NCBI GenBank assembly: GCA_021204375.1
Contig: JAJPZL010000057.1
Location: forward strand, 1-8,075
Direction: 5' to 3'
From: Bacteroides sp.
Lineage (GTDB): Bacteria; Bacteroidota; Bacteroidia; Bacteroidales; Bacteroidaceae
DNA length: 8,075 bases
Shown here in pieces: positions 1 to 6,118 of the stretch. Each line of letters begins with the position of its first letter. Position 1 is the first letter of the stretch. Both the position numbers and the translations under genes were made by a program. Below the pieces are notes generated by a model that did no database searches, was not told where the DNA came from, and saw nothing but the letters and a program-made list of their open reading frames with translations.

Positions 1-86
1 CCGGAATAGACTCCACCACATGCTTACAGGTTATTGACACACTGGAAGAAATAATCGGTCATGAGATATCCGATTCACGGAGCTAG
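1..86 (+). CDS. 3' end of an unidentified protein (partial)
   Basis: An open frame enters from the left edge (first full codon at 3) and ends at TAG 84-86, giving 27 residues. The visible end contains GIDSTTCLQVIDTLEE followed by IIGHEISDSRS. The DS-(x)10-LEE-(x)4-EI-x-D pattern resembles the region from the phosphopantetheine serine to helix III of acyl carrier proteins. However, only a few residues follow, whereas an acyl carrier protein would need about 20 more for its last helix. The resemblance may be chance, and I do not assign a function. It is oriented like all the other genes and ends 100 bases before the receptor gene. That it is a real gene end is inferred only from the open frame and its position. 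Confidence 0.35.
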   Translation, partial: GIDSTTCLQVIDTLEEIIGHEISDSRS

Positions 87-186
87 AACCGGTTTTTTGA
101 AAAAATATATAAGATGATGAGTGCCATACACCACAAAAAAGAGAAAATAACAAATAAAAACGACATCCTTTATACAACAAATTAAT
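87..186 (+). other. Intergenic A-rich leader of the receptor gene
   Basis: These 100 bases contain AACCGGTT (87-94) running into a T tract and then an A tract (T6-G-A6, 93-105), followed by a very A-rich leader up to the ATG at 187. A-rich leaders without a Shine-Dalgarno sequence are usual for Bacteroidota translation initiation. I could not find a convincing TAnnTTTG -7 box here, so either the receptor promoter departs from the housekeeping consensus or the gene is read from upstream. No hairpin followed by a T tract qualifies as a terminator for the preceding gene. Confidence 0.4.
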
Positions 187-2547
187 ATGATACGTTCAAT
201 CTACCCATTAACTTTGATCCTGGCTCTGTTTACAATAATTGGGAACAATATGTATGCCCAGGATATCTTACAACAAACACTTCGGGGAATAATTACAGAT
301 GCTGCATCCGGACACCCCATCCCCTACGCCACGGTCATTTTGATGGATAATCCCGACACAGGAACCACTACAGACGAAGAGGGAAAGTTTATTCTTCCCG
401 GTGTTCCGGTAGGTCGACATACTTTACAAGCCTCTTTCATGGGGTATGAGCCCACAATTTTCCGGGAAATACTGGTCACCTCTACCAAAGAAGTCTATCT
501 GGAAATCCCGCTAAAAGAGAGTATCACCGAACTGGCAGAAGTATATATACGGCCTCAGATAAATAAAGAGAAGTCTCTCAATACAATGGCTCTTTCCGGA
601 GCGAGAATGTTAAGTGTCGAAGAGGCAAGCCGCTATGCAGGAGGAATGGACGATCCGGCCCGTCTTGCAAGTTCTTTTGCCGGAATTGCTCCCAGTATTT
701 CCAATAACGGGATCTCCGTACACGGGAATGCTCCTCACCTGCTACAATGGAAAATGGAAGATGTAGAGATTCCTAACCCAAATCACTTTGCCGATATAGC
801 GACTCTGGGCGGAGGGATTCTCTCCTCTTTAAGTAGGCATGTACTAGGTAATTTCGACTTTTTTACAGGAGCTTTTCCGGCAGAATATGGGAATGCCGTA
901 TCCGGAGTTTTTGATATGCGGATGCGGAATGGCAATAACCAGAAACATGAAAAAATCTTTCAGGTAGGTCTTTTAGGAATTGATGTAGCAGCAGAAGGAC
1001 CTCTGAGCAAAAACAAAAAGGCATCCTATCTCTTCAACTATCGTTACTCTACTACCGGTTTATTAGGCGATCTGGGAGTAGTTAACATGGGTGGAACATT
1101 TAAGTACCAGGATCTTAATTTAAAACTTAATTTTCCCACCCATAAAGCGGGTACTTTCAGTGTATGGAGCACCAGCCTGATCGATAATTACCAGAATGAT
1201 TACAAAGAAGATCCGGAAGATTGGGAGTTCAATTCAGATCGGGCAAAATCAAATACAAAACAATATATGGCATCCGGAGGGATCGGACATCGTTATTTTT
1301 TCTCTAATGACTCTTATCTGAAGACTACTCTTGCCACTACTTTTTCCAGACAGAATGCCCGGCAGGATATAATGGATTATGCAATGAATATCTCTCCGGA
1401 GATCCGTATGAATACCGAAAATACCAATCTGATCCTCAACTCTTACTATAACCAGAAATTTAATTCCCGCATTACAGCCCGTATAGGTATTACCTACACT
1501 AAAATGTTTTATGATATGACCCTGGGGTTATCTCCTTATGAAGGAATGGCTATAGAAACCATTGCCCGTGGCAAAGGAAATACAGATCTTATATCCGGTT
1601 ATATCAACACCTCTACCGCCCTTAACCAGGTATGGACAATGAATCTGGGTGTATACAGCCAATTCCTGGCACTCAATCATAAAGGAGCAGTTGAACCCCG
1701 TGCCGGCATTAAATGGCAAACCACTCCCCGTAGCTCACTGGCCTTTTCGTATGGTCTGCACAGCCGGATGGAAAAAATAGATGTATATTTTGTAAAAACA
1801 CCCGAAACCGGCGAGAAACTGGTTAATAAAGAACTCGATTTTACCAAAGCCTACCACCTAATGCTATCTTTCAGCCATAAACTCTCAGACAACCTTCACC
1901 TGAAGGTAGAACCCTATTTCCAATATCTATACGATGTACCGGTAATTGCCGATAGTTCTTACTCCGTACTGAACCGGGATGTTTTTTATGTGGAATCCGC
2001 ATTGGTAAATAAAGGCAAAGGCTATAACTACGGTATTGATCTTACGCTGGAAAGATACCTGGCCGGTGGTACTTATTATATGTTTACCGGTTCTTTTTTC
2101 AACTCCCGTTATCAGGGAGGAGACGGTAAATGGCATAACACTAAATTCAACCGTAATTATATATTGAATGTAATGGGAGGAAAAGAGTGGATGATGGGAC
2201 GCCGGAAGCAGGATATACTCAGTGTAAACCTGAAATTTACCCTACAGGGAGGAGACCGTTACTCTCCGGTTGACGAAGAAGCTACTATGTTATATCCCGA
2301 CAAGGAAGTTCAATACGATGAAAGCCGTGCCTACTCCAGACAACACTCTCCAATGTTTATCAGTAATCTGACGGTAAGCTATAAAATGAACAGGAAAAAA
2401 GCATCCTATGAAATTGCTCTAAAGATGTTGAATGTAACTGGTTGTCCGGAATATTATGGCCATGAAGTAAACCTGAGAACAGGAAAAATAGAGCCGGCTA
2501 AAGGAACAACGTCTCTTCCGAACCTGAGTTATAAAATTGAATTTTAG
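187..2547 (+). CDS. TonB-dependent outer-membrane receptor with carboxypeptidase-like regulatory domain
   Basis: Outer-membrane transporter energised by TonB/ExbBD; the substrate cannot be told from sequence. The 786-residue protein begins with a signal peptide (hydrophobic residues about 8-19, probable cleavage after MYA at 24, mature start QDIL). A carboxypeptidase D regulatory-like domain follows at about 32-112 (LRGIITDAASGHPIPYATV, then TDEEGKFILPGVPVG). The plug lies at about 130-245, with DDPARLASSFAGI, SVHGNAPHLLQWKMEDVEI and FPAEYGNAVSGVFDMRMR. The rest is an alternating aromatic beta-barrel that ends in a terminal Phe (SYKIEF), the usual outer-membrane assembly signal. No SusD-like partner is adjacent, so this is a stand-alone receptor rather than a SusC/SusD glycan pair. 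The next three genes are a sensor and regulator unit that may control it. The start is chosen because the signal peptide begins directly at it. The family is certain; the cargo is unknown. Confidence 0.93.
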   Translation: MIRSIYPLTLILALFTIIGNNMYAQDILQQTLRGIITDAASGHPIPYATVILMDNPDTGTTTDEEGKFILPGVPVGRHTLQASFMGYEPTIFREILVTSTKEVYLEIPLKESITELAEVYIRPQINKEKSLNTMALSGARMLSVEEASRYAGGMDDPARLASSFAGIAPSISNNGISVHGNAPHLLQWKMEDVEIPNPNHFADIATLGGGILSSLSRHVLGNFDFFTGAFPAEYGNAVSGVFDMRMRNGNNQKHEKIFQVGLLGIDVAAEGPLSKNKKASYLFNYRYSTTGLLGDLGVVNMGGTFKYQDLNLKLNFPTHKAGTFSVWSTSLIDNYQNDYKEDPEDWEFNSDRAKSNTKQYMASGGIGHRYFFSNDSYLKTTLATTFSRQNARQDIMDYAMNISPEIRMNTENTNLILNSYYNQKFNSRITARIGITYTKMFYDMTLGLSPYEGMAIETIARGKGNTDLISGYINTSTALNQVWTMNLGVYSQFLALNHKGAVEPRAGIKWQTTPRSSLAFSYGLHSRMEKIDVYFVKTPETGEKLVNKELDFTKAYHLMLSFSHKLSDNLHLKVEPYFQYLYDVPVIADSSYSVLNRDVFYVESALVNKGKGYNYGIDLTLERYLAGGTYYMFTGSFFNSRYQGGDGKWHNTKFNRNYILNVMGGKEWMMGRRKQDILSVNLKFTLQGGDRYSPVDEEATMLYPDKEVQYDESRAYSRQHSPMFISNLTVSYKMNRKKASYEIALKMLNVTGCPEYYGHEVNLRTGKIEPAKGTTSLPNLSYKIEF

Positions 2548-2550
2548 AAA

Positions 2551-2569
2551 AAATGCTTTAAAAGCATTT
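2551..2569. repeat. 19-base palindrome between receptor and sensor genes
   Basis: AAATGCTTT-A-AAAGCATTT is a perfect 9-base inverted repeat around one central base, starting four bases after the receptor stop codon. As RNA it could form a 6-pair stem (AAATGC/GCATTT) with a 7-base loop. The following bases are A-rich rather than T-rich, so it is a poor intrinsic terminator. It overlaps the TTTG at 2567-2570 and lies just upstream of a TACATTTG box, so an operator role is at least as plausible. The inverted repeat is seen directly; either function is inference. Confidence 0.6.
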
Positions 2570-2594
2570 GTCAGCAATAAAAAACGTACATTTG
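2567..2594 (+). promoter_or_regulatory. Candidate Bacteroidota promoter for the sensor/regulator operon
   Basis: TACATTTG at 2587-2594 matches the Bacteroidota -7 consensus TAnnTTTG exactly. A TTTG at 2567-2570 could serve as the -33 element, but the 16-base spacing is shorter than the usual 19-21. The -7 box ends 28 bases before the ATG at 2623, almost the same as the 31 bases seen for the stronger promoter before the DUF2148 gene, which supports the call. The three signalling genes can therefore be transcribed separately from the receptor. Confidence 0.5.
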
Positions 2595-2622
2595 AAGTCC
2601 CAATATAAGCGAACAGAGAGAT

Positions 2623-3648
2623 ATGAATTCCCTTCCGGTAAATAAGCAAACATTTCTGCAAAAACTGCTGACAGTCCCGCAATACCGTATTTTTCGGCAC
2701 TTACTGTTGATCAGTGCGTTGATGCTTATCTCTATCAACCAGACATTTATTTATTTCAATCCGATATACTTCCGTTTGGAAATTTATACCTATTTGATCG
2801 CTGTTTTCTATTTTATAACCTATCTGGTAACAGGATATATCCATATCTACTATCTGGTTCCCCGTTTTTTGCTTACCCACCGGTATGGGCGCTTTTACGG
2901 ATGGTTTATCGGATCGGTATTTCTGATGGCTGTTTTTCAGGCCCTTTTTGAAGAGATAATAAAGAGAAGATTGGAGCTATCATTTCCTACGCTAATTCTT
3001 ACCCGGCTATTCGAATTTATCTCCAATTATATGTTGGTTAGTTTATGTTTTGCAGGAGTAGTACTCGCAGTCCTTCTCCGATACTGGATAACAGGCAACC
3101 AGCGTATCAGCCAGCTGGAACAGGAACATCTTCATTCAGAAGTAGAACAACTCAAAGAACAGATCAGCCCGCTACTTCTTTTCAATACCCTGAACAGCAC
3201 CGGTATAATCGCCGGAAAAGATCCTTCCCGGGCTTCCTCCATGCTACTAAAATTAAGCCAGTTACTCCGTTATCAACTCTACGATTGCAACCGGGATAAA
3301 GTTTTACTGAGTTCAGAGGTTGTTTTCCTTAGAAATTATCTAACGCTGCAACAACTTCAAACAGAAAATTTTAATTATACACTCACTTACGAAGGAGAAT
3401 TAAACCGGAGTCTTGTCTCTCCTTTGCTCTTTATTCCCTTTGTGCAGGAAATGATCTACTTTATGCAAAACCGGAATCTATCTGCAAATCTGAATATTCA
3501 CTTTTCTGCAACAGGCAAAGATATTCTGTTTTTCTGTTACTCTATACCGGGGACAGAAATTCCGCAAGAGACCTGGTTAAGGGTAATACAGAGGCTGGAA
3601 CTTCTCTATCCGGACTCTTATTTTCTAAAAACAGGAAAAAAGGGATAG
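2623..3648 (+). CDS. Degenerate LytS/YehU-type sensor histidine kinase (predicted pseudokinase)
   Basis: A 341-residue inner-membrane protein with about four membrane segments (roughly 26-45, 54-79, 92-109, 133-152), then a coiled linker and a His_kinase (LytS-type) plus HATPase region. It is clearly paralogous to the next gene: both share PxYRxxRHLL near the N-terminus, HSE..LK.QI, PLLFIPFV and LELLYP. The catalytic residues are gone. The H box reads ISPLLLFNTLN, with Leu184 (CTA at 3172) where the neighbour has His178. The N box reads PFVQEMIYF instead of PFVENAVKY, so the Mg-binding Asn is Glu276. The GGIGLSN G box is absent, with about nine residues missing there. It should not autophosphorylate, nor bind ATP normally. 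The fold, membrane part and reading frame are otherwise kept, which argues against simple decay. A sensing or scaffolding partner for the next kinase is inferred. The start follows a TACATTTG promoter box by 28 bases. Confidence 0.85.
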   Translation: MNSLPVNKQTFLQKLLTVPQYRIFRHLLLISALMLISINQTFIYFNPIYFRLEIYTYLIAVFYFITYLVTGYIHIYYLVPRFLLTHRYGRFYGWFIGSVFLMAVFQALFEEIIKRRLELSFPTLILTRLFEFISNYMLVSLCFAGVVLAVLLRYWITGNQRISQLEQEHLHSEVEQLKEQISPLLLFNTLNSTGIIAGKDPSRASSMLLKLSQLLRYQLYDCNRDKVLLSSEVVFLRNYLTLQQLQTENFNYTLTYEGELNRSLVSPLLFIPFVQEMIYFMQNRNLSANLNIHFSATGKDILFFCYSIPGTEIPQETWLRVIQRLELLYPDSYFLKTGKKG

Positions 3649-3683
3649 AACTTACATTAAAACAGAAGAGAAACCATGGATAA
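3636..3683 (+). other. Slippery heptamer with alternative -1 frame C-terminus
   Basis: A-AAA-AAG lies at 3636-3642 in exactly the phase needed for -1 slippage from the upstream reading frame (codons gga aaa aag). The zero frame stops two codons later, at TAG 3646-3648. The -1 frame continues as GIELTLKQKRNHG and stops at TAA 3681-3683, overlapping the first eight bases of the next gene. The tail resembles the closing beta strand of HATPase domains (the neighbour ends RVILQINL). It could be programmed frameshifting, slippage on the six-A run, a one-base deletion during decay, or a sequencing error. No clear downstream stem-loop stimulator was found. Confidence 0.4.
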
Positions 3684-4734
3684 ATGGGACAACAACTTAT
3701 TGGTTGATTTTCTTATCTCTCCTCATTATCGGGCGAGAAGACACTTACTCATGCAGATATTTCTTATAATTTGCACATTAGACGTATTTATGGATCCGCT
3801 CAATCCGGAAATACACCTCACTGCAAATCGTCTCTATAGCTGTATAGGATATTATATCGTGTTAAGCAGTGCTATTTATATAAACCTATATGTATTAACC
3901 CCGTGTTTTCTGATACGGGAAAAACTGATTCCTTACCTGGTTGCACTTCTCGCACTGATCCTGATAGTTATATCTCTTGTTGTGCTATCACAGCTATTGT
4001 TTTATAATTTATCCTCTGAAACCATCGAAGGATTACCGGTCTGGTTCAATATTTTAGCTTCTATACTTAACCTAGGACGGCTCCGGGGAGGTATATCTAC
4101 CCTGGTCCTGCTTAAAAGCTGGATCATTACCAATCAACGCATTGATGAATTACAATCCAATACGCTCCATTCGGAACTGCGTTACCTGAAAAACCAGATC
4201 AATCCTCATTTTCTTTTTAACATGCTTAATAATGCCAATGTACTGATCAGGAAAAATCCGGAAGAAGCTTCCAGGGTATTATATAAGCTCGAAGCTCTGC
4301 TACAGTATCAGATCAGTGATAGTTCGAAAGAAGAGGTTCCTTTATATTCTGAGATCCGTTCACTAAATGACTTCCTGAACCTGGAAAAGATCCGCCGGGA
4401 CCGGTTCGAATATACACTTGCCAAAGAGGGAGATATAGATAAAGTACATTTCCCCCCTCTCCTCTTTATTCCTTTTGTAGAGAATGCTGTTAAGTATAGT
4501 TTTGATGGAGAATATCCTTCACAGGTAACCATAAGATTTAGTGTATGGAACAACCGGCTACTATTTCAATGTGAGAACACCCTTCCTCAGACTCCCGTTG
4601 AAAAAGGAAAAATGGGCGGTATCGGACTCTCCAATATCCGGCGCAGGCTGGAACTACTATATCCGGAGAAGTACAAGCTTGAAACCCGGGAAACAGAAAA
4701 TAAATATAGAGTAATATTACAGATAAACTTATGA
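3676..4734 (+). CDS. LytS/YehU-type sensor histidine kinase, intact
   Basis: An inner-membrane sensor kinase expected to autophosphorylate and pass phosphate to the LytTR regulator encoded next. The 352-residue protein has about four membrane segments (roughly 24-40, 54-75, 86-110, 124-149) and no large periplasmic domain, so it probably senses something in or near the membrane or through its partner. The His_kinase domain starts at about 164 (LHSELRYLKNQINPHFLFN), with phospho-acceptor His178 (CAT at 4207). The HATPase part shows the N box PFVENAVKY with Asn270, CEN at 299-301, and the G box GGIGLSNIRRRL at 314-325. Its start is 27 bases after the pseudokinase stop. Its own stop overlaps the regulator start as ATGA, indicating translational coupling. 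It is the catalytic member of a tandem paralogue pair. The signal is unknown. Confidence 0.92.
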   Translation: MDKWDNNLLVDFLISPHYRARRHLLMQIFLIICTLDVFMDPLNPEIHLTANRLYSCIGYYIVLSSAIYINLYVLTPCFLIREKLIPYLVALLALILIVISLVVLSQLLFYNLSSETIEGLPVWFNILASILNLGRLRGGISTLVLLKSWIITNQRIDELQSNTLHSELRYLKNQINPHFLFNMLNNANVLIRKNPEEASRVLYKLEALLQYQISDSSKEEVPLYSEIRSLNDFLNLEKIRRDRFEYTLAKEGDIDKVHFPPLLFIPFVENAVKYSFDGEYPSQVTIRFSVWNNRLLFQCENTLPQTPVEKGKMGGIGLSNIRRRLELLYPEKYKLETRETENKYRVILQINL

Positions 4735-5453
4735 ATTGTATCATTGTAGACGATGAACCGCTAGCCCGTGAGGTTGTTCACTTCTTAACAGAAGATATTC
4801 CCGGGATCACGCTGGCAGGAAGTTTCAACAGTGCCATAGCGGCCTCCCAATATATGCTCGGCCATCCGGTAGATCTGATATTTCTGGATATTCAGATGCC
4901 CGGAATAACAGGGATCGAGTTTACCCGTACCATCCCTAAAGAAACCCTGATTATCTTTACTACAGCCTATTCAGAGTATGCCCTGGATAATTATGAAGTA
5001 GATGCCATTGATTATCTGATCAAACCGGTTGATCCGGAACGTTTCGGTAAAGCAGTAACTAAGGCACAGGCCTATCATGAGATGTTACTACAAGGAGAAA
5101 AAGAAAAGATAGAAAAAGGAGAATCTCTGCAAGCTGGACATTTCTTTGTAAAATCGGAAAGAAGGTTTTTTAAAGTGAACTACGACGATATTCTTTTTAT
5201 TGAAGGATTAAAAGATTATGTGATTTTGCAACTGCCAGAACAACGTATCATTACTAAAATGAACCTGAAAAACATTCACGACCTGTTACCCCAAAAGCAA
5301 TTTCTACGTGTCAATAAATCCTATATTGTTAATAGTAACCACATCAATTCATTCGACAATAACGATATTTTTATAGGTCCTCATAAAATAGGTATCGGCA
5401 GCAGCTACCGGGATCATTTCTTTGAAGAGTTTGTGACCAAAAACAGGATGTAA
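4731..5453 (+). CDS. LytTR-family response regulator (LytR/AgrA type)
   Basis: Cytoplasmic DNA-binding transcription regulator, the expected phosphorylation target of the kinase immediately upstream. The 240-residue protein has an N-terminal receiver domain (about 2-115) with the acidic pocket Asp7-Asp8, phospho-acceptor Asp53 in LIFLDIQMPG, the switch Thr78 in FTTAY, and Lys98 in YLIKPVD. The C-terminal LytTR DNA-binding domain (about 137-238) shows FFVKSERRFFKVNYDDI, IEGLKDYV and FLRVNKSYIVN. Length and architecture are standard. The start codon overlaps the kinase stop (ATGA, 4731-4734), so the two are probably made in fixed ratio. LytTR proteins usually bind pairs of short direct repeats, and I saw no convincing pair upstream of the receptor or the sensor genes. 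Control of the receptor gene is inferred from position only. Confidence 0.95.
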   Translation: MNCIIVDDEPLAREVVHFLTEDIPGITLAGSFNSAIAASQYMLGHPVDLIFLDIQMPGITGIEFTRTIPKETLIIFTTAYSEYALDNYEVDAIDYLIKPVDPERFGKAVTKAQAYHEMLLQGEKEKIEKGESLQAGHFFVKSERRFFKVNYDDILFIEGLKDYVILQLPEQRIITKMNLKNIHDLLPQKQFLRVNKSYIVNSNHINSFDNNDIFIGPHKIGIGSSYRDHFFEEFVTKNRM

Positions 5454-5494
5454 TTTAAAACAGGATTTATTGTCTTTAGATAAGATAGAATGCG

Positions 5495-5520
5495 TTTCGA
5501 CAATTCGAAAGTAAACTTTC
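5495..5520. repeat. Overlapping palindromes at the -33 region of the polyamine operon promoter
   Basis: Two perfect 6-base inverted repeats overlap. TTTCGA (5495-5500) pairs with TCGAAA (5505-5510) across four bases, and GAAAGT (5507-5512) pairs with ACTTTC (5515-5520) across two bases. They share GAAA, so only one could form at a time in a single strand. The second ends in the candidate -33 element TTTC (5517-5520), a position where a bound repressor or activator would affect initiation. The repeats are seen directly; an operator function is inference. Confidence 0.45.
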
Positions 5521-5547
5521 AATTGCTCTCAACTTTTACTATCTTTG
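5517..5547 (+). promoter_or_regulatory. Bacteroidota-type promoter of the DUF2148-aguA-aguB operon
   Basis: TTTC at 5517-5520 (one mismatch to the -33 consensus TTTG) is followed after exactly 19 bases by TATCTTTG at 5540-5547, a full match to the -7 consensus TAnnTTTG. The ATG at 5579 lies 31 bases downstream, which leaves a short leader of about 25 bases if transcription starts 6-8 bases after the box. This is the best promoter match in the window. It separates the polyamine genes from the signalling operon upstream. Confidence 0.75.
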
Positions 5548-5578
5548 TTGCCGATAATAATAAAAAAGCTACGTAAAC

Positions 5579-6118
5579 ATGATTATAAATGAACGGGATT
5601 CCCGGCACGAACATCTACTTAGTATTGCCCGCCAGATAATGACGGCTGCACGTACTGCCCCCAAAGGAAAAGGAGTGGATATTATTGAAATGGTAACAGT
5701 TACCGGAGAGGATATCAAAACCCTTTCGGATAAAGTACTGGAAATGGCACAGACCACCGGAATGAAATTCTTTCTGCGTGACGGAGACAACATCCTCCAG
5801 GCCGAAGCCATACTACTTATAGGCACTCACGATCAGGCTCATGGGCTTAACTGCGGACATTGCGGATTTGCAACCTGTAGTGGACGGACTCCGGGAGTAC
5901 CGTGTGCCATCAACTCCATCGATGTAGGGATTGCTATCGGATCTGCTTGTGCTACAGCTGCTGACCTGCGGGTAGATACCCGGGTCATGTTCTCGGCAGG
6001 ACTGGCCGCACAACATCTCAACTGGTTGCCGGGATGTACCCAGGCTATGGCCATTCCGATCAGTGCTGGCTCAAAGAACCCTTTCTTTGACCGTAAACCG
6101 AAAGAGAAAAAAGAATGA
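5579..6118 (+). CDS. DUF2148 ferredoxin-domain (Fe-S) protein
   Basis: A 179-residue cytoplasmic protein matching the uncharacterised DUF2148 family, described as containing a ferredoxin domain. Residues 8-60 form a helical N-terminal part with AARTAPKGKGVD, typical of the family. The core at about 90-125 carries LNCGHCGFATCSGR, giving Cys92, Cys95 and Cys100, then Cys109 (GVPCAIN). This C-x2-C-x4-C-x8-C arrangement is like the NCGxCGxxTC signature of small [4Fe-4S] domains. Cys124 and Cys153 are further candidate ligands. The length is normal for the family and there is no membrane segment or signal peptide. It is the first gene after a strong promoter, and its stop overlaps the aguA start (ATGA, 6115-6118), so the two are translationally coupled. 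No reaction is known to me. A redox or regulatory link to agmatine metabolism is inferred from the coupling alone. Confidence 0.85.
   Translation: MIINERDSRHEHLLSIARQIMTAARTAPKGKGVDIIEMVTVTGEDIKTLSDKVLEMAQTTGMKFFLRDGDNILQAEAILLIGTHDQAHGLNCGHCGFATCSGRTPGVPCAINSIDVGIAIGSACATAADLRVDTRVMFSAGLAAQHLNWLPGCTQAMAIPISAGSKNPFFDRKPKEKKE

Noticed and set aside
93..105. T6-G-A6 tract after AACCGGTT as a terminator for the upstream gene
   Set aside because: The only stem is AT-only with a one-base loop, and AACCGGTT folds on itself with no loop, so it does not fit an intrinsic terminator.
1528..2700. Several minus-strand frames of 60-95 codons opposite the receptor and sensor genes
   Set aside because: They have no family motifs or promoter boxes and are fully explained by the reverse complement of conserved + strand genes.
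3045..3299. An 84-codon frame in another phase inside the pseudokinase gene
   Set aside because: It lies wholly within a well-supported coding frame, has no recognisable domain, and has a low-complexity Arg/Ser/Thr/Pro-rich translation typical of an out-of-frame reading.
5440..5466. Direct repeat AAAACAGGAT (5440-5449 and 5457-5466) as a LytTR binding site
   Set aside because: The first copy is inside the regulator's coding end, the sequence is A-rich, and it does not match the usual LytTR half-site well; chance is likely.
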